Source: Catelliglobosispora koreensis DSM 44566 (GTDB lineage: Bacteria; Actinomycetota; Actinomycetes; Mycobacteriales; Micromonosporaceae). From it: a stretch of 64,000 nt of DNA. The notes beneath the pieces are model-generated. The model did no database searches, was not told the DNA's origin, and worked only from the letters and a program-made list of their open reading frames with translations. The first letter of the stretch is position 1. Every line of letters begins with the position of its first letter. The stretch spans positions 61,586 to 125,585 of the forward strand of contig NZ_KB903255.1 in NCBI RefSeq assembly GCF_000379685.1, read 5' to 3'. Shown here in pieces: positions 16,757 to 24,527 of this stretch. The translations under genes were made by a program, and so were the position numbers.

Positions 16757-18025
16757 ATGACGGTTACCCCTCCGCCAGCAGGCTATCGTGATGCCCCTTT
16801 GACACATTGGGCGCCCGATCAGCCGGTCAATGTGGACGAAGCCGAGGAATTTCTGCGCCAGTGTTACGCCGAGGTGCCCAAGTTAGGTGCCGTGGAACCG
16901 CGGATCGCGGCTGTCAAAGAACAGATCGCCGCTCTCGGAACCTATACGCACACGAAACCAGAACTGACCCACGGCGCGCGGATGGCCTGGCGCAACGCCA
17001 GCCGCTGCATCGGGCGCGTGTATTGGCGTTCTCTTACGGTGCTTGACCGGCGCTCACCTCGTACCCACGAGGAAATTTTTGACGACATGGTGGCCCACTT
17101 GAAGATGGCGACCGGTGAGGGTGACAAGCGCGGACATCTGCGTCCGGTTATTAGCGTCTTCGGCCAGGCGATTCCCGGCAGGCCTGTCACGAGACTTTGG
17201 AACGACCAGCTGATTCGCTATGCGGGATATGAGGATCGGGGCGACCCGAGGTACCGGCATCTGACAGACGTGGCGACTCAGCTAGGGTGGCAGGGCAAGG
17301 GAAGCGCGTTTGATTTGCTGCCGTTGATCCTCCAAACCGGACAGCAGGATCCGGAATTATTTGAGCTGCCGGAGACCGCGGTGCTAGAGGTCCCGCTGAC
17401 CCATCCAGAGTTCGCTTGGTTCGCCGAACTCGGTCTGCGCTGGCACGCGGTCCCGGCTATTTCCAACATGCGCCTGTCGATAGGTGGAGTGGACTATCCG
17501 CTGGCGCCGTTCTCGGGGTGGTTCATGGGCACCGAGATCGGCGCCCGTAATCTCGCCGACAAGGATCGCTATGACCAGATCCCGGTTGTCGCTGCCCGCA
17601 TGGGACTTGATACCTCGCGGGAAAGCACGCTGTGGAGGGACCGGGCGCTGATCGAGCTGAACCGGGCGGTGCTGCACTCTTTTGAGAAAGCCGGAGTGCG
17701 CATGAGTGATCACCACACCGAGTCACGGCTTTTCATGACACACGTTGAGCGGGAAACGAATGCGGGCAGACCCGCTCCGGCTGACTGGACGTGGATCGTG
17801 CCACCGCTTTCCGGTGGGCTGACCCCCGTTTTCCATCAGTACTACGAAGAAGCTGACCTGCGCCCAAACTTCTATCTCGACGATTACGCCAACCGCCTGG
17901 CCGTGGGGCACGGACCGGTGAACTCGGGTGTGTGCCCGGTGGCACACGTGCACACACCCGTCGTCGCGGCTCAGATCCCGCAGCAAGCGGTTAAGCGCAA
18001 ATGGTTCTCACGTCGCGGGGTATGA
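16757..18025 (+). CDS. nos: Nitric oxide synthase oxygenase
   Basis: A 422-residue bacterial NOS oxygenase. The haem-ligating cysteine is Cys84 in WRNASRCIGR. The substrate-binding region includes WFMGTEIGARNLAD near residues 254-267 with the arginine-binding Glu. There is no fused reductase domain. It converts L-arginine to NO and citrulline using electrons from a separate reductase. It is longer than the ~360-residue Bacillus enzymes, with an N-terminal extension and a basic C-terminal tail (AVKRKWFSRRGV). No nitration or thaxtomin-type genes lie nearby. Its 3' end overlaps the convergent aldehyde dehydrogenase gene by 18 bp. Confidence 0.95.
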   Translation: MTVTPPPAGYRDAPLTHWAPDQPVNVDEAEEFLRQCYAEVPKLGAVEPRIAAVKEQIAALGTYTHTKPELTHGARMAWRNASRCIGRVYWRSLTVLDRRSPRTHEEIFDDMVAHLKMATGEGDKRGHLRPVISVFGQAIPGRPVTRLWNDQLIRYAGYEDRGDPRYRHLTDVATQLGWQGKGSAFDLLPLILQTGQQDPELFELPETAVLEVPLTHPEFAWFAELGLRWHAVPAISNMRLSIGGVDYPLAPFSGWFMGTEIGARNLADKDRYDQIPVVAARMGLDTSRESTLWRDRALIELNRAVLHSFEKAGVRMSDHHTESRLFMTHVERETNAGRPAPADWTWIVPPLSGGLTPVFHQYYEEADLRPNFYLDDYANRLAVGHGPVNSGVCPVAHVHTPVVAAQIPQQAVKRKWFSRRGV

Positions 18026-19543
18026 GCTGTAGTCAGGGAAGTTGCCGTAGAGCCGCTCGCCCGGCTCGCCAACGGTCACGGCGTGCACGAGCAGATCGCC
18101 ACCGACGAAAGCGCCCTTCCAGCTAGCGCCGCGGCCGCCGAACGGCTCCTCACGGTCGCCACGGCTGCGCGGCTTGTTGATGCCAACCTTGAAGGCCTGC
18201 AAGTCTTTCGCCAGCTTCGCGGCCAGCTCCTCGTTGTCGCACGCGAGGCTGGCGACGAGGGCGCCATTGCTGGCGTTCATCGCGGCGAGCAACTCGTCTT
18301 CGGTGTCCACGACAACGATCGTGTCCACGGGACCGAACGGCTCGGCGTGCATCAGCCTGCTTCGCCCGGGCGGGGCGAGCAGCGCAACCGGTGCTACGTA
18401 AGCACTTGTGTCCTGCCCGTCGAGGAAGCGGCCACCTCGGTTCTTTCCGCGGTAGAGCGGGACCGCGCCCGCCTTAACGGCTTCGTCGACCTTGCGGCGC
18501 AGTTCATCGGCCTTGGTGGCACTGATCAGTGGGCCAAAGTCCAAGTCGGGCAACGGGTCTCCGTCGTTTTCCACGGCCAGCGGGTGTCCAAACTGGATGC
18601 TGCGCACCACCGGCAGATAAACGTTGAGGAACTCATCGACAAGTTCTCTTTGAACCACGAACCGGGGGTACGCGGTGCAGCGCTGCTTGCCGTATTCGAA
18701 CCCCTTGCGCAGGTGAGCGGCGAGCGTGTCCCACTGCGAGAATTCCCAGATGCCCCAGGCGTTGAGGCCCTCCTGCTCGATGAAGTGACGCTTGTCAGTG
18801 TCGAGCAGAGCAGCCGCGACCTTGCCACCGTTGGAGCGTCCGCCCACGAAGGCGACGGCGCCGATTTCCGGAGCCCGCACCAGCACTTCGGACAGTTCTT
18901 CGCCGCCACCGGACACGAGTGTGGCAGGCAGTCCCGCGCGATGCATCAGCGCGTGAGCGACGGTCAAACAGACCGCGCCGCCCTGCGACGGCGTCTTGGC
19001 GATGACCGCGTTGCCGGCCAGAAGCTGAACCAGCTCGGCGTGCACCAGCACCGACATCGGGTAGTTCCAGCTGGCGATGTTGGACACGGGGCCGGGCAAC
19101 GGTTCGCGGTCTTGGGTCTGGCGCTCGATCTCGCCGACATACCACCGCACGCCGTCGAGGGCCCGGTCCACGTCAGCGCAAGCGAGCCGCCACGGCTTGC
19201 CGATCTCCCACACGAGCAGCATCGCGAGCAGATCGCGGTGCTCGGTGAGCAGGTCGAGGGCGACTTCTACGCGGGCTTTGCGTTCCGCGAGCGGGGTGTG
19301 TGCCCACTCAGCGTGCGTGCGGGCCGCGTGGTGGACGGCGGCTTGCGCCTCGGCGGCGTCCAAACGCGACAGCCGCGCGATCGTCGTGCCATCGATCGGG
19401 GTCGTCAGCGGCGAGGGGCGGCCCGCGGCCGTCCACTGCCCCTGAATGAGGTTGAGGAGGACGTCGCCATTGAACGCCTCCGGCGCGACCGTGGTCGCAC
19501 GGTTCAGTGTCGTTTGCCAGTCGGTCCCGGAAGCCAGCTTCAT
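18008..19543 (-). CDS. Aldehyde dehydrogenase family protein
   Basis: A 511-residue NAD(P)-dependent aldehyde dehydrogenase. The cofactor-fold motif NIASWNYPM lies near residue 156, a Glu-containing segment FIEQEGLNAWG near 258, and the catalytic Cys is in KQRCTAYPRFVV near 292. The C-terminal SRGDREEPFGGRGASWKG resembles the usual PFGG region. The substrate aldehyde cannot be inferred. It stands alone, convergent with the NOS gene. A CAAAGT element 6 nt before the ATG is a weak match to the leaderless pattern. Confidence 0.9.
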   Translation of the reverse strand: MKLASGTDWQTTLNRATTVAPEAFNGDVLLNLIQGQWTAAGRPSPLTTPIDGTTIARLSRLDAAEAQAAVHHAARTHAEWAHTPLAERKARVEVALDLLTEHRDLLAMLLVWEIGKPWRLACADVDRALDGVRWYVGEIERQTQDREPLPGPVSNIASWNYPMSVLVHAELVQLLAGNAVIAKTPSQGGAVCLTVAHALMHRAGLPATLVSGGGEELSEVLVRAPEIGAVAFVGGRSNGGKVAAALLDTDKRHFIEQEGLNAWGIWEFSQWDTLAAHLRKGFEYGKQRCTAYPRFVVQRELVDEFLNVYLPVVRSIQFGHPLAVENDGDPLPDLDFGPLISATKADELRRKVDEAVKAGAVPLYRGKNRGGRFLDGQDTSAYVAPVALLAPPGRSRLMHAEPFGPVDTIVVVDTEDELLAAMNASNGALVASLACDNEELAAKLAKDLQAFKVGINKPRSRGDREEPFGGRGASWKGAFVGGDLLVHAVTVGEPGERLYGNFPDYSSYPAT

Positions 19544-19725
19544 GGGCGTACTTTGCCGACCACAGCTATGGCTGGCAATAGCCGGTCCAGGATGCGGGAC
19601 CCGTGGCGGCCCGCTGAGCTGCGGTTATCCCATCGATCGTGACGAAGCTCTCTGTCATCGCTGGAGTTTTTGCCCGGGCACGCTATCGTCAGTGTCCGCA
19701 CGCCTCAACCCCCGGGAGGTCAACC

Positions 19726-20550
19726 GTGCGCACCAGGCTTTCTGTGATTGTCCTGATAGCTGGCTTGGTCGCTGGTTGCGGGAATACGCCCGCCAAACAA
19801 GAGGCATTGCCGTCACCATCTCCGTCTCCCTCGCCTTCTGCGTCCCCCTCGCCTTCTCCGTCGAAGAGCCCACCCAAGCCATCACCGAGCAAGACCTCCT
19901 CCGGAGGCGGCTCCGGATCGGCCAAGGGCACGGGTCCCGCTGGCTCGGTGCTCACCACAGGTTCTGACTCCGTCGCGCTCACCTTCGATGACGGGCCGTG
20001 GCCAGAGCACACCCCGCAGATGCTTGACCTCCTTAAACAGCACGGAGTTCAGGCGACCTTCTGCGTCATCGGCAAGCACGCCCAGGTCTACCCGGATCTG
20101 ATCCGGCGCATCCTGGCCGAAGGGCACACGCTGTGTAATCACTCGTGGCGCCACGACTTGGAGCTCGGCACGCGCGGGGAAGCGGCTATCCGTGACGACC
20201 TCGCGGCGACCAGCAAGGCGATCCGCGACGCCGCCCCCGATGCGAAGATCTCTTACTTCCGGGCCCCTGGCGGCAACTTCACGCCTGAGATCGTGGCGAT
20301 CGCCAAGAGTATGGAAATGACGTCGATCTATTGGCATGTCGACACGCGTGACTGGGAAGTCTCGAAATACGGCCACGGTCAGACTATGGTCAACCACATC
20401 GTCAGCACGGTTCAGGACAAATGCCGTCGGGGGTCGATCATCTTGGCGCACGATAAGTCCAAACCAGACACGGTCACCGCGTTCAAAACGCTGGTGCCGT
20501 GGCTGAAACAGCGCTACAAGCTGATTCCGCTACCCGCCGCGCGTTCGTGA
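19726..20550 (+). CDS. Polysaccharide deacetylase lipoprotein 1
   Basis: A 274-residue NodB-type deacetylase (carbohydrate esterase family 4). The N-terminal signal MRTRLSVIVLIAGLVAGC is a lipoprotein signal with Cys18, followed by a long Ser/Pro linker. The NodB motifs are complete: TFDDG, HSWRH (metal His pair), RAPGG, DTRDW and LAHD. GTG 19726 is chosen for the ribosome-binding site GGGAGG six bases upstream and for the lipobox. It removes acetyl groups from peptidoglycan, chitin or xylan; the sequence does not say which. Confidence 0.92.
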   Translation: MRTRLSVIVLIAGLVAGCGNTPAKQEALPSPSPSPSPSASPSPSPSKSPPKPSPSKTSSGGGSGSAKGTGPAGSVLTTGSDSVALTFDDGPWPEHTPQMLDLLKQHGVQATFCVIGKHAQVYPDLIRRILAEGHTLCNHSWRHDLELGTRGEAAIRDDLAATSKAIRDAAPDAKISYFRAPGGNFTPEIVAIAKSMEMTSIYWHVDTRDWEVSKYGHGQTMVNHIVSTVQDKCRRGSIILAHDKSKPDTVTAFKTLVPWLKQRYKLIPLPAARS

Positions 20551-21392
20551 GGCGCGCGTTCGCCGCGCTGGCCGCAGGGCTGGCGCTTGGTGGCTGCGCG
20601 GCAACGGGTGCGTCGTCCAGCGCGCTGCCCACATCGGCGCCGTCGTCGCCCGCGGTAGCGCCGCCATCGAACTCACCGAGCTCCGTGCCAGGAAAGCCGA
20701 CTGCCGGTGACGGTGTCATGTGCACCGGCAGAGCCGAATTTGACCGGCCGATGGCCAGCAGCACCAACTTTCCGGGCACGGTCACGACGACGGGATCAAA
20801 GGCCGTCGCGCTCACGTTCGATGACGGGCCCGACCCGGGGACGACACCCAAAGTGCTCGATCTGCTGCGCAACTGCGGCGTGAAGGCCACGTTTTGCGTC
20901 AACGGCATCAAGGCGCAGAGCAACCCCACGCTGATCCGGCGGATCGTCCACGAAGGACACACGATGTGCAATCACACGTGGCGCCACATCACCCAGCTCG
21001 GCAGCTACGGCAAAGAACTCATCGAGCAGGACCTCGCCGACACCAACAACGCGATCAAGGCGATCGTCCCCGAGGCGAACATCGGCTATTTCCGCGCGCC
21101 CGGGGGCCGCTGGACCGAGGACTACATCATCGTCGCCCGCAAACTGGGCATGACCCCGCTGCACTGGGATGTCGACACGAGCGACTGGGACCACTCGCGC
21201 TATGGCAAAGGCCAGTCGATGATCAACCACATCGTGCACGAAGTGCAGAATCAGACCAAGCCCGGTTCCGTTGTGCTGGCACACGATTTCAACAAGCCAG
21301 ATACGGTCGCCGCGTTCACGACGCTCTTGCCGTGGCTCAAAGCCCGCGTCGAGCTGATCAGCCTGCCGCCCGGTGGCATCCCCGCGCCATAA
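20547..21392 (+). CDS. Polysaccharide deacetylase lipoprotein 2
   Basis: A 281-residue paralogue of the preceding gene. GTG 20547 overlaps the upstream stop (GTGA), and the resulting N-terminus MRRAFAALAAGLALGGC is a good lipoprotein signal, so this start is preferred over GTG 20499. All NodB motifs are present: TFDDG, HTWRH, RAPGG, DTSDW and LAHD. A Ser/Pro linker is followed by an extra Cys-containing segment (GVMCTGRAEFDRP). The pair looks like a tandem duplication acting on the same envelope or plant polymer. Confidence 0.92.
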   Translation: MRRAFAALAAGLALGGCAATGASSSALPTSAPSSPAVAPPSNSPSSVPGKPTAGDGVMCTGRAEFDRPMASSTNFPGTVTTTGSKAVALTFDDGPDPGTTPKVLDLLRNCGVKATFCVNGIKAQSNPTLIRRIVHEGHTMCNHTWRHITQLGSYGKELIEQDLADTNNAIKAIVPEANIGYFRAPGGRWTEDYIIVARKLGMTPLHWDVDTSDWDHSRYGKGQSMINHIVHEVQNQTKPGSVVLAHDFNKPDTVAAFTTLLPWLKARVELISLPPGGIPAP

Positions 21393-21403
21393 CGGGCCGC
21401 TGC

Positions 21404-22522
21404 TTACCAGCGGGCGAGTTGGCTCAGCAGGTCGAATCGCTCGTCTGGGGTCAGGACGCCGTAAGGCAGGCCCGCCCGGCGGTTCGTGTCGGCTTCGACG
21501 GCGGCGTGGAACTCCAGCGGCGTGTGGTGGTGCGCAGCCCGCGCGGCAGCGTGGGCGTCAGAGCGGTGATACCGCAAGGCATTCAGTTGCGTGAACGTGA
21601 TCAGCCCTGGTGACGCTCCATCCGGAAGCCACGACGGGTGTACCGCGCTGAACGCGGGACCGGGCGAGGCGGCTTGCAGCACCTTGGCCAGCGCTGGTAC
21701 TTGCGTGAACCGCTGCTCGGTGATGTCGTCGTGGATCGCCCAGACGCGGTGCAGGAACGCCTTTCCCAGCTCCGTTGCCGTGACCGTGCCGTCTTCGGCG
21801 ACCGTGACCGCACCGGTTGACTGGTAGTCCACGAAACCTTGGTGCAGGGCGGCGGGGTCGGCGTAGCGGTTGATGGCGTCGCGTTCGGACGGCGACAGTG
21901 GACGGTCCGTCAGGATCATCCGGTAGTCGATCAGTGGGCAAGGCGCCGTCAGGCCGAGTTCAGTGAGCGCTTCGCGGCCGCGTGGCCGGGACTCTTGCAT
22001 GACGCTCAGGAACAGCCTGTCGATCACCGGAGCGATCGCCGCGGCAAACCTTGCCACGCTCAGGTCAGCCGTTTCTGGCGCTGTTAGCCCCAGTTCCTGA
22101 GCTTTGGCGAAGCCGAGTTCGATCAGCTCGCGGATGAGCTGGTCGCCGTAGCGCCCGTCTTGGTCCACCAGAGCCAGCTCAGACACGGCGAGCCAGCGCC
22201 ATTGCGTGTGCTTGCCAACTTCTAGCCGTGGCGCGTCCAGGTCGCCCTTAACGGACACCAGGTAATCGATCTCGACGCGTTCTTCGCCGTCGTCACCGGT
22301 CCACACGATCGGGTCGAGCGATCCGTGAATGGTGTCGATCTCCCAGCCGGTCTCCTCGGCCACCTCACGGCGCATGGCTTCTTCGGAGGTCTCGCCCGGC
22401 TCCAAGTGGCCGCCAACAATGTCCCAGCAATTCGGCAGCAGATTGCGCTCAGGGGAGCGGCGCTGGACGAAGATCCTGCCGTGCGGATCGAAGATTAGTG
22501 CTCCGGCTACCTGGCGTGACAC
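21404..22522 (-). CDS. NUDIX hydrolase fused to a winged-helix-like domain
   Basis: A 372-residue fusion. Residues 1-130 are a NUDIX domain with a complete box (GGHLEPGETSEEAMRREVAE then ETGWEI, ~37-62). Residues ~155-372 resemble the SalK/SCO6745-like helix-turn-helix family; a MarR-like wing GAVTVAEDGTVTATELGKAF is visible near 236-255. NUDIX enzymes cleave nucleoside diphosphate-X compounds. The second half suggests sensing or DNA binding, with no evidence for either beyond fold resemblance. GTG 22522 lies 8 nt after TATCGT (22531-22536), consistent with a leaderless start opposite the serine hydrolase gene. Confidence 0.75.
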   Translation of the reverse strand: MSRQVAGALIFDPHGRIFVQRRSPERNLLPNCWDIVGGHLEPGETSEEAMRREVAEETGWEIDTIHGSLDPIVWTGDDGEERVEIDYLVSVKGDLDAPRLEVGKHTQWRWLAVSELALVDQDGRYGDQLIRELIELGFAKAQELGLTAPETADLSVARFAAAIAPVIDRLFLSVMQESRPRGREALTELGLTAPCPLIDYRMILTDRPLSPSERDAINRYADPAALHQGFVDYQSTGAVTVAEDGTVTATELGKAFLHRVWAIHDDITEQRFTQVPALAKVLQAASPGPAFSAVHPSWLPDGASPGLITFTQLNALRYHRSDAHAAARAAHHHTPLEFHAAVEADTNRRAGLPYGVLTPDERFDLLSQLARW

Positions 22523-22530
22523 GAGAGAAC

Positions 22531-22562
22531 ACGATACATGTTCGTATTGGGCGGCATATGCT
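22531..22562. promoter_or_regulatory. Overlapping divergent promoters
   Basis: On the minus strand TATCGT (22531-22536) is the -10 of the NUDIX gene. On the plus strand GATACA (22533-22538), an 18-nt spacer and TATGCT (22557-22562) form the serine hydrolase promoter. The two polymerase sites share bases, so firing of one should hinder the other. Confidence 0.5.
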
Positions 22563-22569
22563 CCGTTTT

Positions 22570-23682
22570 ATGTGGATGCCGATGCTCCTGGTATCGAACC
22601 TGATCTTTGGCTGGACGGTCGACTACGACCAGGCGGCGCTGCAAGCTGACCTGGACGCGATTCGCCAGGCGGGCGCGGTCAGCGTTCAGGCGGTCGTCGA
22701 GACCGGGAGAGGGCGGCTTTCCGCGAAGTCTGGCACGGCCGTTGAGGGGACTCTCTCACCCGTGCCAGAAAACGCCTCGTTCCGCATTGGCAGCACTACC
22801 AAGCCATTCGTCGCGGCGGCCCTGCTCCAAGCGGTCGCTGAGGGCAAGCTGACGCTTGAAGACCCCGTTGAGAAGTGGCTGCCAGGTTTCCTGAGCCCAC
22901 CGTTTGACGGCAACGCCATCACGGTCCGCATGCTCTTGCAACACACCAGCGGCATCGACGACTATCTGCGAGACCTGCCGGTTTTTGGTGGTACGAAACA
23001 GGAATTCGAGACCAACAAGCTCACTAGCTATACCCTCGACCAGCTTCTGGAGCTGGGAACCGCCCATCCGCCCTTGTTCGCTCCCGGCACCAGCTGGATG
23101 TATTCCAACACCAACTACGTCGCGCTCGGCATGATCCTGGAAAACGTGGATGGCAAGGAGTGGGCTGACTCGGTCAAGACACGGATCATCGGTCCGCTCG
23201 GGCTGATGCGCACTTACGCCCCCGCCGAGGAAACCGGGCTCAACGGTCCGCACGCTCGGGCCTATCAGGACTTCCCGCCGGAGTTCGGTGTACCAGTCGA
23301 TGCCACGACCCTGAATCCGTCGATGGCTGGCTCTTCCGGCGAGATGGTGTCCACCCCGGATGATCTTATGGTTTTCTGGCAGAGCCTCTTGGGCGGCAAG
23401 ATCCTGGCCCCGGCCGAACTGGCCGAGATGATGACGACGGTGCCGATCCCGGCCGAGCTGGGCGCGCCCGAAGGCACCGAATACGGGCTGGGCATCTTCA
23501 AGATGATGGCGAGCTGTGGCGAAGAAGTCTGGGGCCACAACGGCAGCATCTTCGGGACATACGGCACCAACGGCTTCACGCTAGACGGCAGCCGCGGCGC
23601 GATCCTGTGGATGTCGCAAGTGGGAGACGTCAGCGCGCCAGCGGGCCAAACCCTGGACAACGCGATCTGTCAGACAAAATGA
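22570..23682 (+). CDS. Serine hydrolase, beta-lactamase/DD-peptidase family
   Basis: About 370 residues of the class C beta-lactamase-like family. The nucleophile motif is STTK (in RIGSTTKPF), followed by the Tyr motif YSN in WMYSNTNY and a C-terminal HNG motif in GHNGSIFGTYG, which replaces KTG. ATG 22570 is chosen because TATGCT ends exactly 7 nt upstream; in-frame starts at 22558 and 22498 lie within or before that box. The N-terminal hydrophobic stretch (MWMPMLLVSNLIFGW) is probably a signal peptide or anchor. Substrate is unknown; D-aminopeptidase or esterase roles are common. The next gene follows after 4 bp. Confidence 0.88.
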   Translation: MWMPMLLVSNLIFGWTVDYDQAALQADLDAIRQAGAVSVQAVVETGRGRLSAKSGTAVEGTLSPVPENASFRIGSTTKPFVAAALLQAVAEGKLTLEDPVEKWLPGFLSPPFDGNAITVRMLLQHTSGIDDYLRDLPVFGGTKQEFETNKLTSYTLDQLLELGTAHPPLFAPGTSWMYSNTNYVALGMILENVDGKEWADSVKTRIIGPLGLMRTYAPAEETGLNGPHARAYQDFPPEFGVPVDATTLNPSMAGSSGEMVSTPDDLMVFWQSLLGGKILAPAELAEMMTTVPIPAELGAPEGTEYGLGIFKMMASCGEEVWGHNGSIFGTYGTNGFTLDGSRGAILWMSQVGDVSAPAGQTLDNAICQTK

Positions 23683-23686
23683 GGAC

Positions 23687-24364
23687 ATGCGAATTGTCCT
23701 AAGTGCACTATTGCTGGCCGTCTTTGTCCCTGCTCCCGCACACGCGGCGTCTGATGTGCTTCCATCGCTGGAGCCGGTCCGCTCCGATCTGGCACGGCAC
23801 GACCTGCGCGAGTCAGGCGGCAAGACATACCTTCGGTTCACGGGAACCGTTGCCAACAAAGGAAAAGGCGGCCTGCACGTGATCGGCCGCCGTAACGCGC
23901 GCGACCTGTCGCTGACGGCGTACCAGCAAATCGAGCAGTCCGGCGGCGGCACCCGGGAAGTGAAAATCGGCACGATCGTCTACCACGACGAGCACAACCA
24001 CTATCACCTCGACGGCGTCTCGCGTTACCGCTTGTTCAACGCCTCAGGCGACGTCGTTAGAGCCGCGCCGAAGGTAACCTTTTGCCTCACCGACTCCGAG
24101 CCGGTCAGCGGTGGCGGCGTGCCGGTCTACCTCCAGTGCACGCCAAGCCGCGACGCGTCGACCGTCAAGATGGGCATCTCGCCGGGCTGGATGGACATCT
24201 ACGGCAAAGACCTTCCCGGCCAGTCATTCGACGTCACCGAGCTGATGAAACTGCCCAAGCAGGACTACACGCTCGAGATGACAAGCAATCCGCTCGGCCT
24301 CTTGCACGAGACCAACCGCGACAACCCCCGCACCGCCCGCGTCACCGTGACGCTAGGGAGCTGA
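23687..24364 (+). CDS. Secreted lysyl oxidase-like protein
   Basis: A 225-residue secreted protein with a Sec signal ending at AHA (residue 20). The copper-binding HxHxH motif of lysyl oxidases appears as HNHYH at residues 103-107. Tyr and Lys residues for the cofactor quinone cannot be confirmed from sequence alone. Lysyl oxidases oxidise primary amines to aldehydes, releasing peroxide. GAGG precedes the ATG, and the gene sits 4 bp after the serine hydrolase gene, so the two are co-transcribed. The 3' end overlaps the convergent bsaP gene by 23 bp. Confidence 0.85.
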   Translation: MRIVLSALLLAVFVPAPAHAASDVLPSLEPVRSDLARHDLRESGGKTYLRFTGTVANKGKGGLHVIGRRNARDLSLTAYQQIEQSGGGTREVKIGTIVYHDEHNHYHLDGVSRYRLFNASGDVVRAAPKVTFCLTDSEPVSGGGVPVYLQCTPSRDASTVKMGISPGWMDIYGKDLPGQSFDVTELMKLPKQDYTLEMTSNPLGLLHETNRDNPRTARVTVTLGS

Positions 24365-24527
24365 CCTCGCCGTGTTCGACGCAGGTGGCGGTCCAGCCGG
24401 TGGGGACGACCTGGACCTTCATCCGGCGGCGGCAGTGGGTGCAAAACCGTGGCGGCTCAAGCTGACGGGCGGCCACGCAGGGTTCGTGGACGCCCGGTTC
24501 GCCGCAGCGGTCACAGTAAGCGGTCAT
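24342..24527 (-). CDS. bsaP: Biotin synthase auxiliary protein
   Basis: A 61-residue Cys-rich protein with CDRC (5-8), Cys17, CTHC (29-32) and Cys49. It matches the actinobacterial biotin synthase auxiliary protein, also recognised by its Pro-Pro-Arg-(Phe/Tyr)-Cys segment and the PTGWTA sequence. Its ATG overlaps the bioB stop (ATGA), so production is coupled. BsaP is reported to bind an iron-sulfur cluster and support BioB turnover. The Cys arrangement here is intact. Confidence 0.88.
   Translation of the reverse strand: MTAYCDRCGEPGVHEPCVAARQLEPPRFCTHCRRRMKVQVVPTGWTATCVEHGEVSSLASR

Noticed and set aside
16698-16760. 20-codon leader frame before the NOS gene (GTG to a TGA overlapping the NOS ATG)
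   Set aside because: The ATGA overlap is suggestive, but AGGAGG is only 1 nt from the GTG, too close for normal initiation, and nothing else supports it.
16757-18025. Thaxtomin-type nitration cluster
   Set aside because: NOS and CebR are both present, but there is no NRPS pair, nitrating P450 neighbour or TxtR regulator. The P450 at 28.6 kb is 10 kb away in another context.
18083-19642. 519-codon plus-strand frame opposite the aldehyde dehydrogenase
   Set aside because: Composition is Arg/Val/Gly-rich without any motif, while the minus strand encodes a complete aldehyde dehydrogenase with catalytic residues. It is an antisense shadow typical of high-GC DNA.
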